Shown: positions 1 to 12,455, counted from the first letter of the stretch. The stretch: 64,000 bases of DNA from Acanthacorydalis orientalis (GCA_034766995.1 CM068317.1:34756428-34820427), one strand, 5' to 3'. Numbers and translations: made by a program. The notes: generated by a model not told the origin, from the letters alone.

Positions 1-1720
1 AAGATATTAAAATATTTAATAACGATGTTTCACTTTTGATTACTATTTTTAAAATGATTATAGCCTGTTATTTTTTGCTGAGATATAAAAAATAATAATT
101 TAGCGAACATGTATTTTAATTACATTTAATTAATTTTTTTCACATCACTTAATCGTGTGATTTTTATTTGAAGTACTTGTTCAAATTCAGGTCAACAGCA
201 AATATTAATTAGTAATATTAAAATAAGACACAGTTCCTTTTAAGTAAAAACTTGAATATATTAAAAATTCGAGTATTTCTCTCAAAATTTTAAATCAGAT
301 TTTTTAAATTTTTATAAATTTTACTTTGTTTATATTATTGTTATATTTTTTAAAAAAATGGATTAAATTTTCGGTATAAATTTTGAAATTTTATCACAAA
401 AAAATCTTTTTCTATTATATATAATACATGTAATTATTATTGCACAAAATGTTACATCGAAAGAAAATTACTATTTTTATAATATTTCTTTTTATAACGA
501 ACGATAATAAATGTAGGTAGGTATACATTATCTGTATCTCGGGATATACTGATTGTTCTCTAAAAGAAAACATCCCATATGAAATTCTCATTTTTGATAT
601 ATTTCCTGCAATCTCGTATGTTCGTGATATGTGTTCTAAAAATCGATCATGATTCTCGCTTGATTGATCATATCTTTTCTTTCATAGCGACAATACGTGT
701 ACTATATACGTGAACATAAATATATATATATATATATATTTATGTGTAAGTAGGAATTTATACATATGTATTTATATATATTGAAAGGAAAATTTTTACC
801 AAGCTAGGTATCGAGAAAGGGGTAAGAATGTATTCTGTTTGACTATAGATTATTCAAAATGAAAAGAACGAATTGGAATTTTTCTGTATTGATATAATTT
901 TGTTTTTTATATATGGTTTAATCCGTAATAAAAGTTCAATTTAGATAATAAGTAAGTTTTTCAATAAATTTCCTTATTATAAAACTTTTTTGCAAAAATT
1001 ATAGTATTATTGACCAATTCATAAGTGTATAAATTTCAAATATATTCTGAAATGTTTTTAATCAAAAGTTAGATTAAATTGTTATCTTAATCACTAAATT
1101 TTTCTATTTAAAAATTGATTCATTCATTGTTAAAAAAGTTTGAAAAATTTATAAAAACATAGATTTTTTTCTCAATCAGTCTGATGTGAAATATTATGGC
1201 TGTACCCTTTTTATAGTGATTAAAAAATAAATTTACTTTTTACAAACATTAGAATTTTACAAGAATTGAAAACATATTTAAATATTTCATGTTTAGCTAC
1301 TAAGATCTACATTAATTTCCCGTTTTTTATTAAATTTATGTCTCTCTTATTTAATTGTATCACTTTAAAAGTATTTTATAATCAACATCTGTTTCTCAGT
1401 CTTCATTTTTTCTCATTCGTAAAATTTTGTTAGGTAAAATATTTTTTTTAAAAAAAACGTACCAAAAGAACTATTAAAAATATTTGAAATTTTATATTTT
1501 CAATAAAATATCAACTATCAGTTACCGTCATATTTATGTATTTTATAATTTAAAGTACGTTAATTATACTCATACTTTATATAAAACGGGAGAGTTGAGG
1601 TGAGATAAAATGATAAAGGTTCGTCAAAACCTTTTTTATCATTGATTAGTCACAGAATCTTGGAGGTTTGTGCACTACTGAACAGTACACATACATTTTA
1701 TTATATTTTATGGTATTGTG
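1..1720. other. AT-rich non-coding stretch
   Basis: No convincing gene. It holds A/T homopolymer runs, a short TA run near 719-740, and a donor-like GAG|GTGAGA near 1596 without an exon-like frame before it. It looks like intronic or intergenic DNA. Confidence 0.6.

Positions 1721-1721
<1 letters not shown>

Positions 1722-1769
<48 letters not shown>
1722..1769. repeat. (TA)n microsatellite, about 48 bp
   Basis: Uninterrupted TA dinucleotides. This array creates the Ile-Tyr run of the reading frame that crosses it. Confidence 0.97.
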
Positions 1770-1773
<4 letters not shown>

Positions 1774-1804
1774 TCTACAAGAAAGAAAATGAGAAGCAAA
1801 AAAA

Positions 1805-2035
1805 TTAAAAGAGAAAAATTTCTTTAAAATGAACAGACCATATACGATTGCTTCTGTTTTCTCTTGTACTTGTCGGTCCACTTCTTGAACTGATTGCTTT
1901 TTCCCTGCCAGGAATGTACGTATATATTTTTTCGTTTTTGTCCTTCGCGTAGGCGCGCACGCAATAAAAATGGAATGCCGTCGTGCCGATCGACGTTCCC
2001 TTTGAAATGCAGGACGGTAAAATATTATTTTTCAA
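1805..2035 (-). CDS. open frame in a GC-elevated island, unrecognised
   Basis: A minus-strand frame stays open for 76 codons across an island (about 1840-2020) that is clearly richer in G+C and CpG than its surroundings. There is no ATG at its upstream end (it opens on TTG), so if real it would be an internal or 3' exon. The translation is mixed in composition, with a basic Ser/Arg-rich middle (GREKAISSRSGPTSTRENRS) and a TAA stop. I recognise no domain. The opposite strand has an acceptor-like TTTTTCCCTGCCAG near 1911, so the island could instead be a + strand exon or a regulatory element. Low confidence: GC-elevated islands lack stops by chance. Confidence 0.15.
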   Translation of the reverse strand: MKNNILPSCISKGTSIGTTAFHFYCVRAYAKDKNEKIYTYIPGREKAISSRSGPTSTRENRSNRIWSVHFKEIFLF

Positions 2036-2216
2036 GGAAAGTCGACACTATTAAAATAAAAGATTGACTTAAATCAAGAACAACTGGAAATATTGATACT
2101 TTTTTTTAGAAAGTCTCAGTTGTTTCCGATATTTGCAATAAAATAAATTCACCATGTGTCATAAGATTGCATTTTTTTCAATATCCACATTATATACATA
2201 CATACCTACATATATG

Positions 2217-2273
<57 letters not shown>

Positions 2274-2275
2274 TA
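2217..2275. repeat. (TA)n microsatellite with ACA/GTA interruptions
   Basis: About 59 bp of TA dinucleotides broken by single C and G substitutions, suggesting an older array than the pure one at 1722. Confidence 0.95.
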
Positions 2276-2789
2276 AATTTTTATAATCACTGTTGAATTT
2301 ATTTAAAAGTGTATATTAGTTTGTTTTTTTAAAGATATAACACTGATGTAAATATTAATATACTCGTAATTAATATTTATATTAAACAATGTTCAGAAAT
2401 ATTTTAATGTAAGTTGCAGACAAATGATACATCTATACTGTTCGTTGTTTGATCTCGAAAATATTTTTCATTGTATACATTTTAAACTGACATCCATTGA
2501 TAATCTCTATGGATTACTGTTGCTATATACAGTTTGTTGCCTGACTATAAGCAACATTTAATATTTCCATTTTTATTCCCTTCAAATATTTTTATTGTAT
2601 TCTATTCATTCGAAAATAACAATATAAAAATGTCTATTTCTTATCCATTTTAATATAACGTGTAATCCGATACATGACTGATACATAAAATTGATTTCTT
2701 TTAATATTTCCACATTATATCAAAAGTGCTTTCGGTACGTTACAGTCATCAATTTTCATTTTATCAGAATCGTATAGCACAACGTTCCG

Positions 2790-2883
2790 ATGAAACAATT
2801 CATTGGAATGATCACGATGCAAGTCGTGATTGAATTTGCGCTCTGGAGAGCAAAAAGAATTCTTTTGTACATTTCGAACGAAT
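2790..2883 (+). CDS. candidate first coding exon, phase-1 donor
   Basis: An ATG at 2790 opens a frame of mixed composition beginning MKQFIGMITMQVVIEFALW and continuing about 31 codons to a donor-like T|GTAAGC at 2883|2884, which would split the next codon in phase 1. Without splicing the frame runs on to a TGA for 57 residues in total. The segment sits in a GC-elevated island (about 2745-2925) inside very AT-rich DNA. The N-terminus is only moderately hydrophobic, so a signal peptide is doubtful. No family is recognised. The same GTAAGC phase-1 ending recurs at 44892, which is why I list it. It could equally be a regulatory island. Confidence 0.22.
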
Positions 2884-3278
2884 GTAAGCCGACTATGTTA
2901 CACCGATTGGAAACCAAGTATTTTATTAGTGTGATTTTTTTACAGGATAATGCTGACTGAATGCATTTATTTCTAATTTATTTCACATACAGTTTCACAT
3001 TACCTATAATTATATGTATATATGCATATTTGTACTTAAAAAATAAATTTAAATAATATAATATAGAATATACGTCCGAAAATAAATTAACGTAAATACT
3101 TTTCAAATTTTGTCACAAGGAAATATTTTAAGTAGAATTACCATAATTTTGAAATAAGGATATAAATTTTAAAAGTAATTTTTAAATTTTCAGTCATTTA
3201 TTTAATAATATTCAGTATCAAGTAGATAACTAAAGTTAGCTTGTAAATTGTTGATCATGTGACATACTTGACAAATTA

Positions 3279-3480
3279 ATTTTTCTTTCACACCATAAAC
3301 TACAAATAATTTTTCTGATCAAAAATATTCAAAAAATGATTTGATCATTTTTGATTGTTACTTATACGCAGTTTGATGGTGACACCATCATCCGTAGAGC
3401 TCTAAGGTACAGAAAAAATCAAATTATTAAACATTTTTAATCAGAGAAAGCTTTTTTGGTTCGTAGGGTGAAAAAAGAAT
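3279..3480. mobile_element. miniature inverted-repeat element, family A copy 1
   Basis: About 200 bp with imperfect terminal inverted repeats of roughly 50 bp. The left arm reads CACCATAAACTACAAATAAT then a TTTTTCTGATCAAAAAT core. The right arm, reverse-complemented, reads CACCCTACGAACCAAAAAA then TGATTAAAAATG. The centre carries a characteristic GATGGTGACACCATCATCC ... GAGCTCTAAGGTACAG block. Related copies lie near 16090, 25170, 54255 and 54930. There is no coding capacity. Family assignment is unknown; it is a non-autonomous MITE by structure. Confidence 0.6.
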
Positions 3481-4397
3481 GCATTTATGAAAGTGAATGT
3501 AACCATTGTGTTAGAATTGTATTGTGACATGTAACATAAATTTCAATTTAGTTTTACTAAGATTTATATATTTTCTTCAAAAAGAGATAATTTGACAAAA
3601 TAACGGTCTTAAAAATATTCCCTTACTCATTACTTTAAGAATAATTCAGTAGAAACAAGTATGCGATTTATTATACTTATAGCTGATATACACTGTATTT
3701 GAAATTATTTAAACAATACTAATGATTATTTTTATTAATATGATAAATATTATATTTGAGTACTACAAAATGTATTTAAATATAAATCCAAAAATAATTT
3801 AATTCTATAAACTTGAAGAAAAGATTTTAAACTTTAGACATTTTAATTATATATAAAAGTTTAAGAAACTTATTAAGTCTAATCTTGATAAGCGACCACG
3901 ACAGTCGTTTTCAATAGCACGTGATTCAGAATTTAAACTTGTTGATCAGTTCGTTTTGTTCACTATTATCTACATCTTTTAAACATATTAATCTCGTATA
4001 AAAAGAATAATTAGAATACAAATATTTCTTTGATTTAAAGATATTTAACGATTTTTTTTCAAGAAATTTAAGTATTACAACTCCATTTATTAAGAAGAAT
4101 TGAGATTCTGTTGAGATAAAACATCAATAATAATTAATAATACATTATATTAGAGTAATTTAATTTATTTTTTTGTATTAATTCCTAATAGTAAGAGTAA
4201 TATAATTTTAAAAAGTATGTTTTAAACATGCTTATTTTAATATTAGCTTATATTTTTATTTTGTTTTATGTACTTTATACGTATCTTCACTCACAGCTAG
4301 TACCATACTATTTTGTTGTTGTATCACTGAGAAATTTCCAACATTTCTAATTCTGTTTCTGAATTCATTCACTTATTTAAACATTGCCTCTTAAATA
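3481..4397. other. AT-rich stretch, nothing recognised
   Basis: No frame, repeat or island stands out apart from a small higher-GC patch near 3890-3930. Confidence 0.6.
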
Positions 4398-4676
4398 ATG
4401 TACGGTTCAAAAAAGAAGGTTGTATTTCTCTTTGACGAATTCATAAAAAGAGTTTTTGATGATTACATTCACATGAGTTTGAATTTTAGCTTGAAACTAA
4501 ATCTACATTCATTGGATTTAAACTTACACCAAACTGTTGAAAGTTTAATTATGTCTGCTCTAAGGAAACTGACACTAAAATATGTTCAAATAACTTACGC
4601 TATTTACTTGAAAACTATTCAAAAATTCACTAATTTTAAACATGTTTTTCAATTAAGTAAATATCATGAAAGATGA
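4398..4676 (+). CDS. 92-codon ATG frame, unrecognised
   Basis: It begins at an ATG (MYGSKKKVVFLFDEFIKR...) and runs to TGA without low-complexity sequence, which is unusual in this window. Its base composition is no different from surrounding non-coding DNA, no domain is recognisable, no splice signals frame it, and no promoter-like island precedes it. It is most likely a chance frame, listed because it is one of the few ATG-initiated frames over 90 codons not made of TA repeats. Confidence 0.1.
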   Translation: MYGSKKKVVFLFDEFIKRVFDDYIHMSLNFSLKLNLHSLDLNLHQTVESLIMSALRKLTLKYVQITYAIYLKTIQKFTNFKHVFQLSKYHER

Positions 4677-5640
4677 CAAATAAAAATATTTGTGAATTGA
4701 AATATTTTAAGATGATTTTAATCGAACCCTTAATATACTGTCCTACATACAAATATTACTTTTTTTTTTATAAAAATGAAAATATTTTGACGAACGCAGT
4801 TTGGTCGATATTGATATTTTAGAGAACGGAACTGTGTTCATCGCAGCTATATTTTTATTTCAGAAAAGAATTTTGATAATCTGATCATCGAGGTTAAAAT
4901 TTCAATTATGAAACATTAGAGTCGGTCAAGCGATACGGAACTGAACAAAATTAAAACTCTTATTACTTTGTTTATTCAAGCTTGTAAAAATTTTTCCAGA
5001 TAAAAAATATATCTTTGCATCTGGTATAAAAGTTATTTAGATTTTTTTATTGACAATGTTAGACAAAGATGATGAAAAAAATATGCAATGTAAATATAGT
5101 ATATTTTGATACAATTAGTGTTATTTTTATTATATTAAAAGTTAATTTAAAACGTTATTGAAAATTAGTAACCATAAATTTCAATATTAAAATAGCCATA
5201 TTTTTTTAATTACTAAATTATTCTTGTTTTTTCTTTTCACAAACTATCGGCATATCATGTTTTAAGTAATTGTTTAACAATTGAAATAATATAATAAAAT
5301 GATTATTTTTTGAATTATTGATTCATATATGTGGTTTTTTAGTGTACTGTATAAAAGTAGAGAGAATTGTAGTATGTAAAAAAAACTTTAAATAAATGTT
5401 TTATTTAATGTTTTTAAAAATTGAAAGAGAAAATATTATTTTAATGAATTTCAATTTTGTACATTGTTTTTATAATATTTTTTTACGAATCAAAATATTG
5501 AATCTGTTAAGATATTTCACAGATTGACATTTAGATTCACAGGTAATGTTTTATTTTATTCGAATATTCAGAGAATATAAACTCTATTGGTTACATCGTA
5601 AATAAAAAAAAAGTTTTTTTAATATAATAAACAATAATGC
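4677..5640. other. AT-rich stretch, nothing recognised
   Basis: A/T runs only. A CACAG|GTAATG near 5540 resembles a weak splice site but has no supporting frame. Confidence 0.6.
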
Positions 5641-5688
5641 TAATACGTCATTTTGTACGATATTGTAACAAATTTCATGCAGAGATAA

Positions 5689-5868
5689 ATGACGAAATCT
5701 AGCAATATCATTTTTAAACAAGCATTTATCATAATGGTTGACGATATCTGTTACGGATGTTGTATAATTTATCTTTATCTGTTTACGATTTGTTCCGTGC
5801 ACAACAAATTGATTGCCATTTTCTTCACAGCGAAGCACTCAGTGACAAATGGTTTTGTTTTGTTACAG
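5689..5868 (+). CDS. possible exon ending at a strong donor, or a splice node
   Basis: A frame with ATGs at 5689 and 5734 runs through mixed hydrophobic sequence (VDDICYGCCIIYLYLFTICS...) to CAG|GTATGT at 5868|5869, phase 0. Two acceptor-like sequences also lie here: TTCTTCACAG ending at 5830 and TTTTGTTACAG ending at 5868. Three readings are possible: a first or membrane-spanning exon to 5868; a 38-nt micro-exon 5831-5868; or a zero-length recursive splice site at 5868|5869. The sequence does not decide between them. Confidence 0.2.
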
Positions 5869-6498
5869 GTATGTACGGTGTCGTCCTTTGTGTACGTTTC
5901 TCCTTTCTGTCATCATGTCCATATACGTAACGTATAGAAAATACTGAAAGGTAAATTGCTTCAATATACTTTTTTCTTGAACTTTTACTGTTTTATTATA
6001 CTTAAATCATAGATAAAGAACATACATTTTTTTCATACTCTTCCTACATAGTTTCTTTTATCTTTCCTTTTGTTTCAAATCTAGGAAAACAGTTTTATAA
6101 ACTGTTCACCTACGTGAAATATTTTGAATATTTAACTTGTCTAGTATGAAATATATTTTTTACTAACAATCAATACATTATTAATTCACGAAAATTCATT
6201 TTAGAATTTGTAATATTTTAATACGCATATAAACATTACACAACTAACACTATAAATATTGTCAATTAGAATTCTTTTTATTCGTTCAGAATAATTGTTA
6301 ATATTTGAATTTCGTTATTATTTATTATAAAAGATTACTTAAGATAAATACTTAATATTTTAATTGGCCTGAATTGTAAACATGACTGTTTCGTTTTTTA
6401 AATTTAAAATATTTTCTAATTAATACAAAAAGTTTCCCACTCATTAATAAAAGTTTAAAAGCATAATTTTAAATCTGCTCATAAATTGTTATATGGTA

Positions 6499-7012
6499 TT
6501 AGGTGGTAGGAAAATAATTGTGATTTTTGTTTTCTGAATTCTAACCTTATTTCTTTTAAATAATATTGTCATTTTATCTTGTTCATGTGAATATCATTTT
6601 AAAGAGCATTATTCGGTCTGTATTTTAGTAACATCGACTTTGGTTTTATTATGAATTTTGGTTCAAATTAGGCTATTGAATTAAAAATAAAAAAGAAGAA
6701 AGTAAGAGCAATTTTTTGTATGAATTCAAAACGGGTAGTAAAGCAACAGAAACTGCTCGTAAACTGAACGATCCTTTTGTCATGGGTACTGTTAAGGAAT
6801 GTGGAACGTGCAATGGTAGTTCCAAAAATTTCGTGCAGGAGAAGTGAGAATTGAAGATGAAAAAAATCACGGGGGGTCCTTCTTCAGTTCATAACAGCCA
6901 ACTGAATGCTTTAGTTGAATTAAAACCACGTACAGTATGTACAAAAATACATATACTAAAATTTATATGAATTTGAAGGTCGTAAACCGCAATTATTTTT
7001 CTACCAACTTAA
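6499..7012 (+). mobile_element. internally deleted mariner, cecropia/Hsmar1-type ends, copy 1
   Basis: A 514-bp element flanked by TA (6497-6498 and 7013-7014). The left end reads TTAGGTGGTAGGAAAATAAT. The right end, reverse-complemented, reads TTAAGTTGGTAGAAAAATAA, so the inverted repeats are about 28 bp. These match the plan of Hsmar1-type ends (TTAGGTTGGT...TAATTGCGG). Inside, about 6690-6920 translates with frame breaks to the transposase N-terminus: YEFKTGSKATETARKLND, then a degraded helix-turn-helix, then SQLNALVEL. The catalytic DDD core is deleted, and sequence resumes in the 3' untranslated part. It cannot be autonomous. Related copies lie at 18537 and 27223. Confidence 0.88.
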
Positions 7013-7765
7013 TAGTTATATACTGAAAATTTGAAGTCACAGATCAATCAAATCAAACAAGTCCAGTTAATTTAATTAAATAATCATAAAAGTATAAAAG
7101 GAAACAATAGAAATATTTGAACTTCACTTCTTTACAAATGTTTAAATGTTATCTAATAGTGTATCGTAGACATTGTTTTATAAATTTAATATATTTTTTT
7201 ATTAAAACAGCGTTTAATTAATATATTAATGTTTTTAATACTTCAATAACCAAACCAGTGCTTTTTATAAACCTTTGAATGAATGATAATAATATAATAG
7301 AAAAACAAACAACTCACACTTGACAGAATTCTAAACTTTGCTCATCGATACTTTATCAATTCTGTAGCATTGTTTTTTGTGCCACTATAAAAGTGTTAAC
7401 GTACATTTGAACTTTGTTTTCACGTCTCGTTTTACTTGACACACTATTATGTACGTAGGTTAAAAAAACTTATTAATACAACTAGGAATGATTAACTCAT
7501 TCCTTGTAATTATATACAGTTTAAAATTTGAGATTAATATAATATATTTATTTTAATAGTTCTTAATAACTCGACATATTTCTATTGTCAGAAACTCGAA
7601 ATGCTTTTATATTCTACACTCTTATTATTAAAAACCTAACACCTGTTTCAGAAAGTTTTGTTTTTATAAAATTATTAAAAATATTTTATACAAACTTACA
7701 AAAAAATGATTATTTAACTTTTATTCACCTTATATTTTCTCTTAAAATTGTTAAAGTATATGTAT

Positions 7766-7767
<2 letters not shown>
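7013..7767. other. AT-rich stretch, nothing recognised
   Basis: No island, repeat or credible frame between the mariner copy and the next TA array. Confidence 0.6.

Positions 7768-7808
<41 letters not shown>
7768..7808. repeat. (TA)n microsatellite
   Basis: About 41 bp of pure TA dinucleotides. Confidence 0.96.
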
Positions 7809-7810
<2 letters not shown>

Positions 7811-7950
7811 CTTTTTCAAGTATATTTAAAAGTTTTTGTTATATTTGCATACACATTGCTATTTTCATATTTATATAATGTCTAAATTCTGCTAAAAACA
7901 TTCATAATATTTACAATATCTACATTTTGTAACCCAGACAGTATATATAA

Positions 7951-7952
<2 letters not shown>

Positions 7953-8001
<49 letters not shown>
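7953..8001. repeat. (TA)n microsatellite
   Basis: About 49 bp pure array, preceded by a short degenerate TA run at 7941-7949. Confidence 0.96.
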
Positions 8002-8004
<3 letters not shown>

Positions 8005-8341
8005 ATTTGAATATCTATAGTAGTACGGTTTATGTGTTTTGTCTGCCATTTATATTATATATGTATCCCTGAACGTGTAAAATAGAAAAAAATATATATG
8101 CATAAGAGTATTTTTTCAAAATTATAAAAAAGCTAATACACAGTGACAAATACACTGTTGTAGAACAATATTATCAACTTTATTTTAATATGAAAACAGG
8201 GAAACGAAAATTCGTATTACAAAAAGCGTACTTAAAGTGAATTAGTTTCTGTAACAATTTTTCTAACAAACGTACATATATAAAAATATTACTCTAGAGA
8301 CTAAAACTTTTATACGTACATATATTCCAGACACATATACG

Positions 8342-8344
<3 letters not shown>

Positions 8345-8386
<42 letters not shown>
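8345..8386. repeat. (TA)n microsatellite
   Basis: About 42 bp pure array. A slightly GC-elevated stretch (8400-8640) with no credible frame follows. Confidence 0.96.
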
Positions 8387-8388
<2 letters not shown>

Positions 8389-8708
8389 CGTTGACTATAC
8401 AGCAGTCCCCGTTTTATATTACATCCGCTACATACATTCGGTAAATATGTCGACCAAAAGAAAAGAGCTATTTTTCACTGTAATATAAATTTCATACCTT
8501 ATCTATTGTTTTACCATTGCCTTGAGCGGGAAAAGGACCTCGCTTATTTGTTTGTCATTTTATACATTGAAGTTCGAAGTGTGGAAACATTGAAATAATA
8601 TCACCCCTTTTGTTGTTCAGGAACGGATGGACAATGTTGAATGGAAACGTTACATTTGTTTCATATAAAATGAAACGCGTATTAGTAAATGTTTTATAAA
8701 AGTGAGAT

Positions 8709-8709
<1 letters not shown>

Positions 8710-8746
<37 letters not shown>
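8710..8746. repeat. (TA)n microsatellite
   Basis: About 37 bp pure array, part of the closely spaced field from 7.7 to 10.6 kb. Confidence 0.95.
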
Positions 8747-8750
<4 letters not shown>

Positions 8751-8938
8751 TTACATATACATGTATGCAAATGAGTATATGTCGTATTTGTGTTCATGTT
8801 TCTATGGATCATTAATTATTTATTATCCACTTTTTTCTGTATTGTTTAAATGGAATAATAGTTTTACATATATTGTTTAACAAATGGAACTTATACTCAG
8901 ACACTGTTCGTTTGTGTTATATTGATGTACATATTTCC

Positions 8939-8939
<1 letters not shown>

Positions 8940-8981
<42 letters not shown>
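8940..8981. repeat. (TA)n microsatellite
   Basis: About 42 bp pure array. Confidence 0.96.
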
Positions 8982-8985
<4 letters not shown>

Positions 8986-9279
8986 AAAATAGATAAAGAA
9001 TGGAATAAAACGTTATCAATTAGTATTTTTTTTTGAAATTATTTTCAATAGCAAATAGAATAGAAATAGCAATATAATTATTGAATAGAAAATAGAACTG
9101 AGTAATTAAAAGTAAAAAGTTTAGAAATATAATTTTACACTAAATAAGCATGAAGCAAATTTTCCTCATATAAAATCAGTGATTTTAAATTATTATTTCT
9201 CATGTAAATATACTTCATCTAAGAATAAAAAATATTTCCGTATTGACTTGAAAGTAAAACCGTCTTATTATTATGTACA

Positions 9280-9314
<35 letters not shown>

Positions 9315-9416
9315 GTACCGTTGATTCAAATAATTTTAATTAAAGTTTAAAATACACTATACACATAATAATGAAGTCGTTCCCAGACTTCCAATACCTA
9401 CGTATTTGTAAATACT

Positions 9417-9441
9417 CTATATATTAATATATATTAATATA

Positions 9442-9497
<56 letters not shown>

Positions 9498-9507
9498 TAT
9501 ATATATG
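9417..9507. repeat. compound (TATATTAA)n / (TA)n array
   Basis: About 90 bp. It starts with tandem TATATTAA octamer units, passes into pure TA, then ends in an interrupted ATAAATATATAT / GTATGTAT tail. A further TA run of about 30 bp lies at 9283-9312 and one of about 20 bp at 9702-9721. Confidence 0.95.
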
Positions 9508-10150
9508 TATGTATAAAAAATTTACATGTTACATTACTTCTATAATAATGTTATATCTTTGTGGCATTCAAATTAACATTAAGAGTAACGCTATCGTTTA
9601 TAAATTACAGTCCGTTTTTTTTTTGAACAATTTAAAATTAAATAATTGTACTTGTGGATAGATAGAAAAAATGAACTAATTTCTTCAAAAATTTATTTCT
9701 GTATATATATATATATATATATTATAAATTTAATTTTTGTTTTCAGTAATTTGTTCGTATTTAAAAACATACGAAATTGTGTTTACATTGCTGATCAAAA
9801 ATAATAAATATAATTGTATGCCCACATGTTTTTGGTTAAAAGGTAATAAAGATTAAAAGATACTTATAATTTCATCACGTTTCATTAATTTTATATACAT
9901 TTAAAATAATAAATGGAAAAGTTTTTAACATTTAACAAAATTTCAACGATGTTCTTTCATAATAAATATACAACATAAAAATATGTTTATAAAAGTATTC
10001 AAAATGACAGTTCACAATTTAAATTACAAACCATTTCTCATGAAGTAAGAGAACGAAATTCTAAATTGTATCAACGTTTTCTATATATTACATTTAATTT
10101 TAAATGTAAAAGTTTAAGATGATTCTTCTTTTCTCTAAAATGAACTTATG

Positions 10151-10154
<4 letters not shown>

Positions 10155-10208
<54 letters not shown>
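10155..10208. repeat. (TA)n microsatellite
   Basis: About 54 bp pure array, separated by only about 34 bp from the next one, so the pair could fold into a very long A/T hairpin. Confidence 0.96.
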
Positions 10209-10212
<4 letters not shown>

Positions 10213-10242
10213 TTTCCAAATGTGTAAATATCTGAAAGTATG

Positions 10243-10285
<43 letters not shown>
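10243..10285. repeat. (TA)n microsatellite
   Basis: About 43 bp pure array, partner of the array ending at 10208. Confidence 0.96.
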
Positions 10286-10286
<1 letters not shown>

Positions 10287-10537
10287 CTTTCGTCTTTAAA
10301 ACAGTTTGCGTATATTTTTCCCTCTTCAAAATATGATTGACGCTTCATATACTGTTGGAATGTTATTATTTTTCATCTTCAAAGTAAAAAAGAATAAATT
10401 CGTAAATAGATGGCTCTCTCATACTCGAGTGAGACAAAAGACCGAAATACCATCGTATCCCTTTATACACGAACCGTGGGGGTTGGTTTTGCAAAATACT
10501 ACCACTTTTATAAAAGATAGTATATATGTACGTATCC

Positions 10538-10539
<2 letters not shown>

Positions 10540-10577
<38 letters not shown>
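10540..10577. repeat. (TA)n microsatellite
   Basis: About 38 bp array that abuts the GC-elevated island beginning near 10580. Confidence 0.95.
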
Positions 10578-10579
<2 letters not shown>

Positions 10580-10580
<1 letters not shown>

Positions 10581-10970
10581 GAGCATACCTTCGAACTACA
10601 CTACCCTTCCTTCCGTTTTCTTCTGCCGTACTGTCTAACGGTGGAAAGGGTACGTAGGCGGATACAGAACATACACACTTACACCTGCATGCATAAATAA
10701 AATGACTTTGTTGTTCGTGGACCTTTTTGTTGTATACCAGTCCTTTGTGAATGCGTGAAAGATGACTGATGACTAGTGAATACATACGTTCTCTCTAGGT
10801 GGCGAGACATGCTAAAGGTGTGGGTCGCGGTGAATATGGAATTTGCTTTTGAACCGGCCGCGTCTCATCGTTTCTTTGTGTTTTCGTCTAAATAGAATGG
10901 AAAAATAGTCGAATACGCGTGCGGATGATATTTCTTTGCGTGCGTAGGAAAAACTCCGTACGAAAAATAT
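10580..10970. other. GC-elevated island
   Basis: About 390 bp with many CpG and GC-rich words (GAACCGGCCGCGTCTC near 10851, GGTGTGGGTCGCGG near 10817), in sharp contrast to the TA arrays on its left. It holds an AACCGG word resembling half of a Grainyhead site. It could be a first exon plus promoter on the minus strand (see 10685-10810) or a conserved regulatory element. Confidence 0.5.
10685..10810 (-). CDS. candidate minus-strand first coding exon
   Basis: An ATG at 10810 (minus strand) opens 42 codons of non-repetitive, polar, basic sequence beginning MSRHLERTYVFTSHQSSF. It ends at CAG|GTGTAAG (phase 0) or, two bases on, GT|GTAAGT (phase 2). Unspliced, the frame stops directly after the donor. 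An overlapping minus frame starting MYSLVISHLSRIHKG reaches the same donor, so the frame is not certain. A short upstream frame (MRRGRFKSKF...) ends in a stop, which would make it an upstream ORF. No known family is recognised. The frame, donor and GC-elevated context agree, but chance openness is possible. Confidence 0.28.
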
Positions 10971-11365
10971 TAATTTTTATACAATTTTATAAAGCTTCCA
11001 TACATGAGTGAACTACGAGGCTCCGTAATTCGGTTTCATTAAAGGAAATATATAAATAAAATCCTACAAAAGAAATGTAATTTTAACGGAAATTAAATTT
11101 TAAATGTATTTTTTTTCTTTACTAAATTTGTTTTTTAATTAAATAAATGTCAGCAGTTTCAGTTAGCAATTCTATTCTTTTTCAATTTCCATAACAATTA
11201 GTAGCAGCACACCAAAATGTTTTTAAAATTTTTTCAATTTTGGTTTATAATTTAAATGAACAATATAAGCGTATTTAATATTTTTATTGCATTAATTTAA
11301 TTGCAGTATTGAAACAAATATTTTCTAGGTACATCAGATTTAAATTATTTTTTCTATCTGTTTCT

Positions 11366-11398
<33 letters not shown>

Positions 11399-12382
11399 CT
11401 TAATACCTACTTATTTATCTTATACCGAGTGTATTTCATTTTACCGATTTATATGTGTAATATATTTAAATTTCACGTACTCTAAAAATTCAATTTTTAA
11501 AATATTTAAAAAAACAGAGAAAAGAATTTATGTATGAATTTTATTATTTACCGCGACACAGCTTCATTTTTTGTAGCTACAATATTATAATTTTTAATAT
11601 TTATCGTCATGGTGTAATGAATAAAAATATTTTTATTTATTTCAATAATTTGATAATTTATGCGTATGCTATTTAATAAATTTATTAGTTAGTGTTTAGG
11701 TTATAATGCGAAAATAAAATAAAATATTACTTTTATTATCTAGGAGTTATCATTTTACATTAAAATCGGATATTGTTTGGATATTGATTTGAATATTGAA
11801 ACATGCACTAACCATATGAAAAATACTAAACGTGGACAACCACAGATTTCTGTGTGTGTGTTATAATCAATTGTGGAAATTGACATCACCATGTTTCAAA
11901 TAAAATAAAATGAATGTTCATAAATGTATAAAAAAATTTAAAAAAAAAAATAAATTGTTGATACTCCACTCTTTGGTAAAACATGATAACAAATCAAGTA
12001 AATACTAACATATAACATCTGTCTCTGAGCAACTGAAGAAAAACGAGCTAGAAAGGTTATACATCTTTCTATACGATATGTACTGTATAAAAATAAACAA
12101 TTTACAAAAAATGAAAGATTGTCTAATAGATAACGGACATTTTAAATATAAAAAATGTTATTGAAATTAAGATCTACAAATAGATAACAATTTGAATTTC
12201 CAAAATTAAATGTCTAACCACTGAAATAAATGAAACAGTACAGTTTCTGTTTTGTAATATGCATTAACCTTAAGCCTCAAAACAAATCTTATTAAAGTAT
12301 CCTCAGTACAATATCTTAAGGAGTAAATATAGCCATAATAGAAGGTCCTCGATATTCTTTATAGAAACAAATAAAATGTACA

Positions 12383-12394
<12 letters not shown>
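10971..12394. other. AT-rich stretch with a short TA run
   Basis: It contains a short TA run at 11366-11398, one TGTGTGTGTG patch near 11850, and otherwise A/T-rich sequence with no credible frame. Confidence 0.6.

Positions 12395-12455
<61 letters not shown>

Noticed and set aside
10100..10348. Long Ile-Tyr repeat proteins (also 19989, 47952, 52096, 56082, 63477 and others)
   Set aside because: They are direct translations of (TA)n microsatellites in any frame; such arrays have no stops in two frames.
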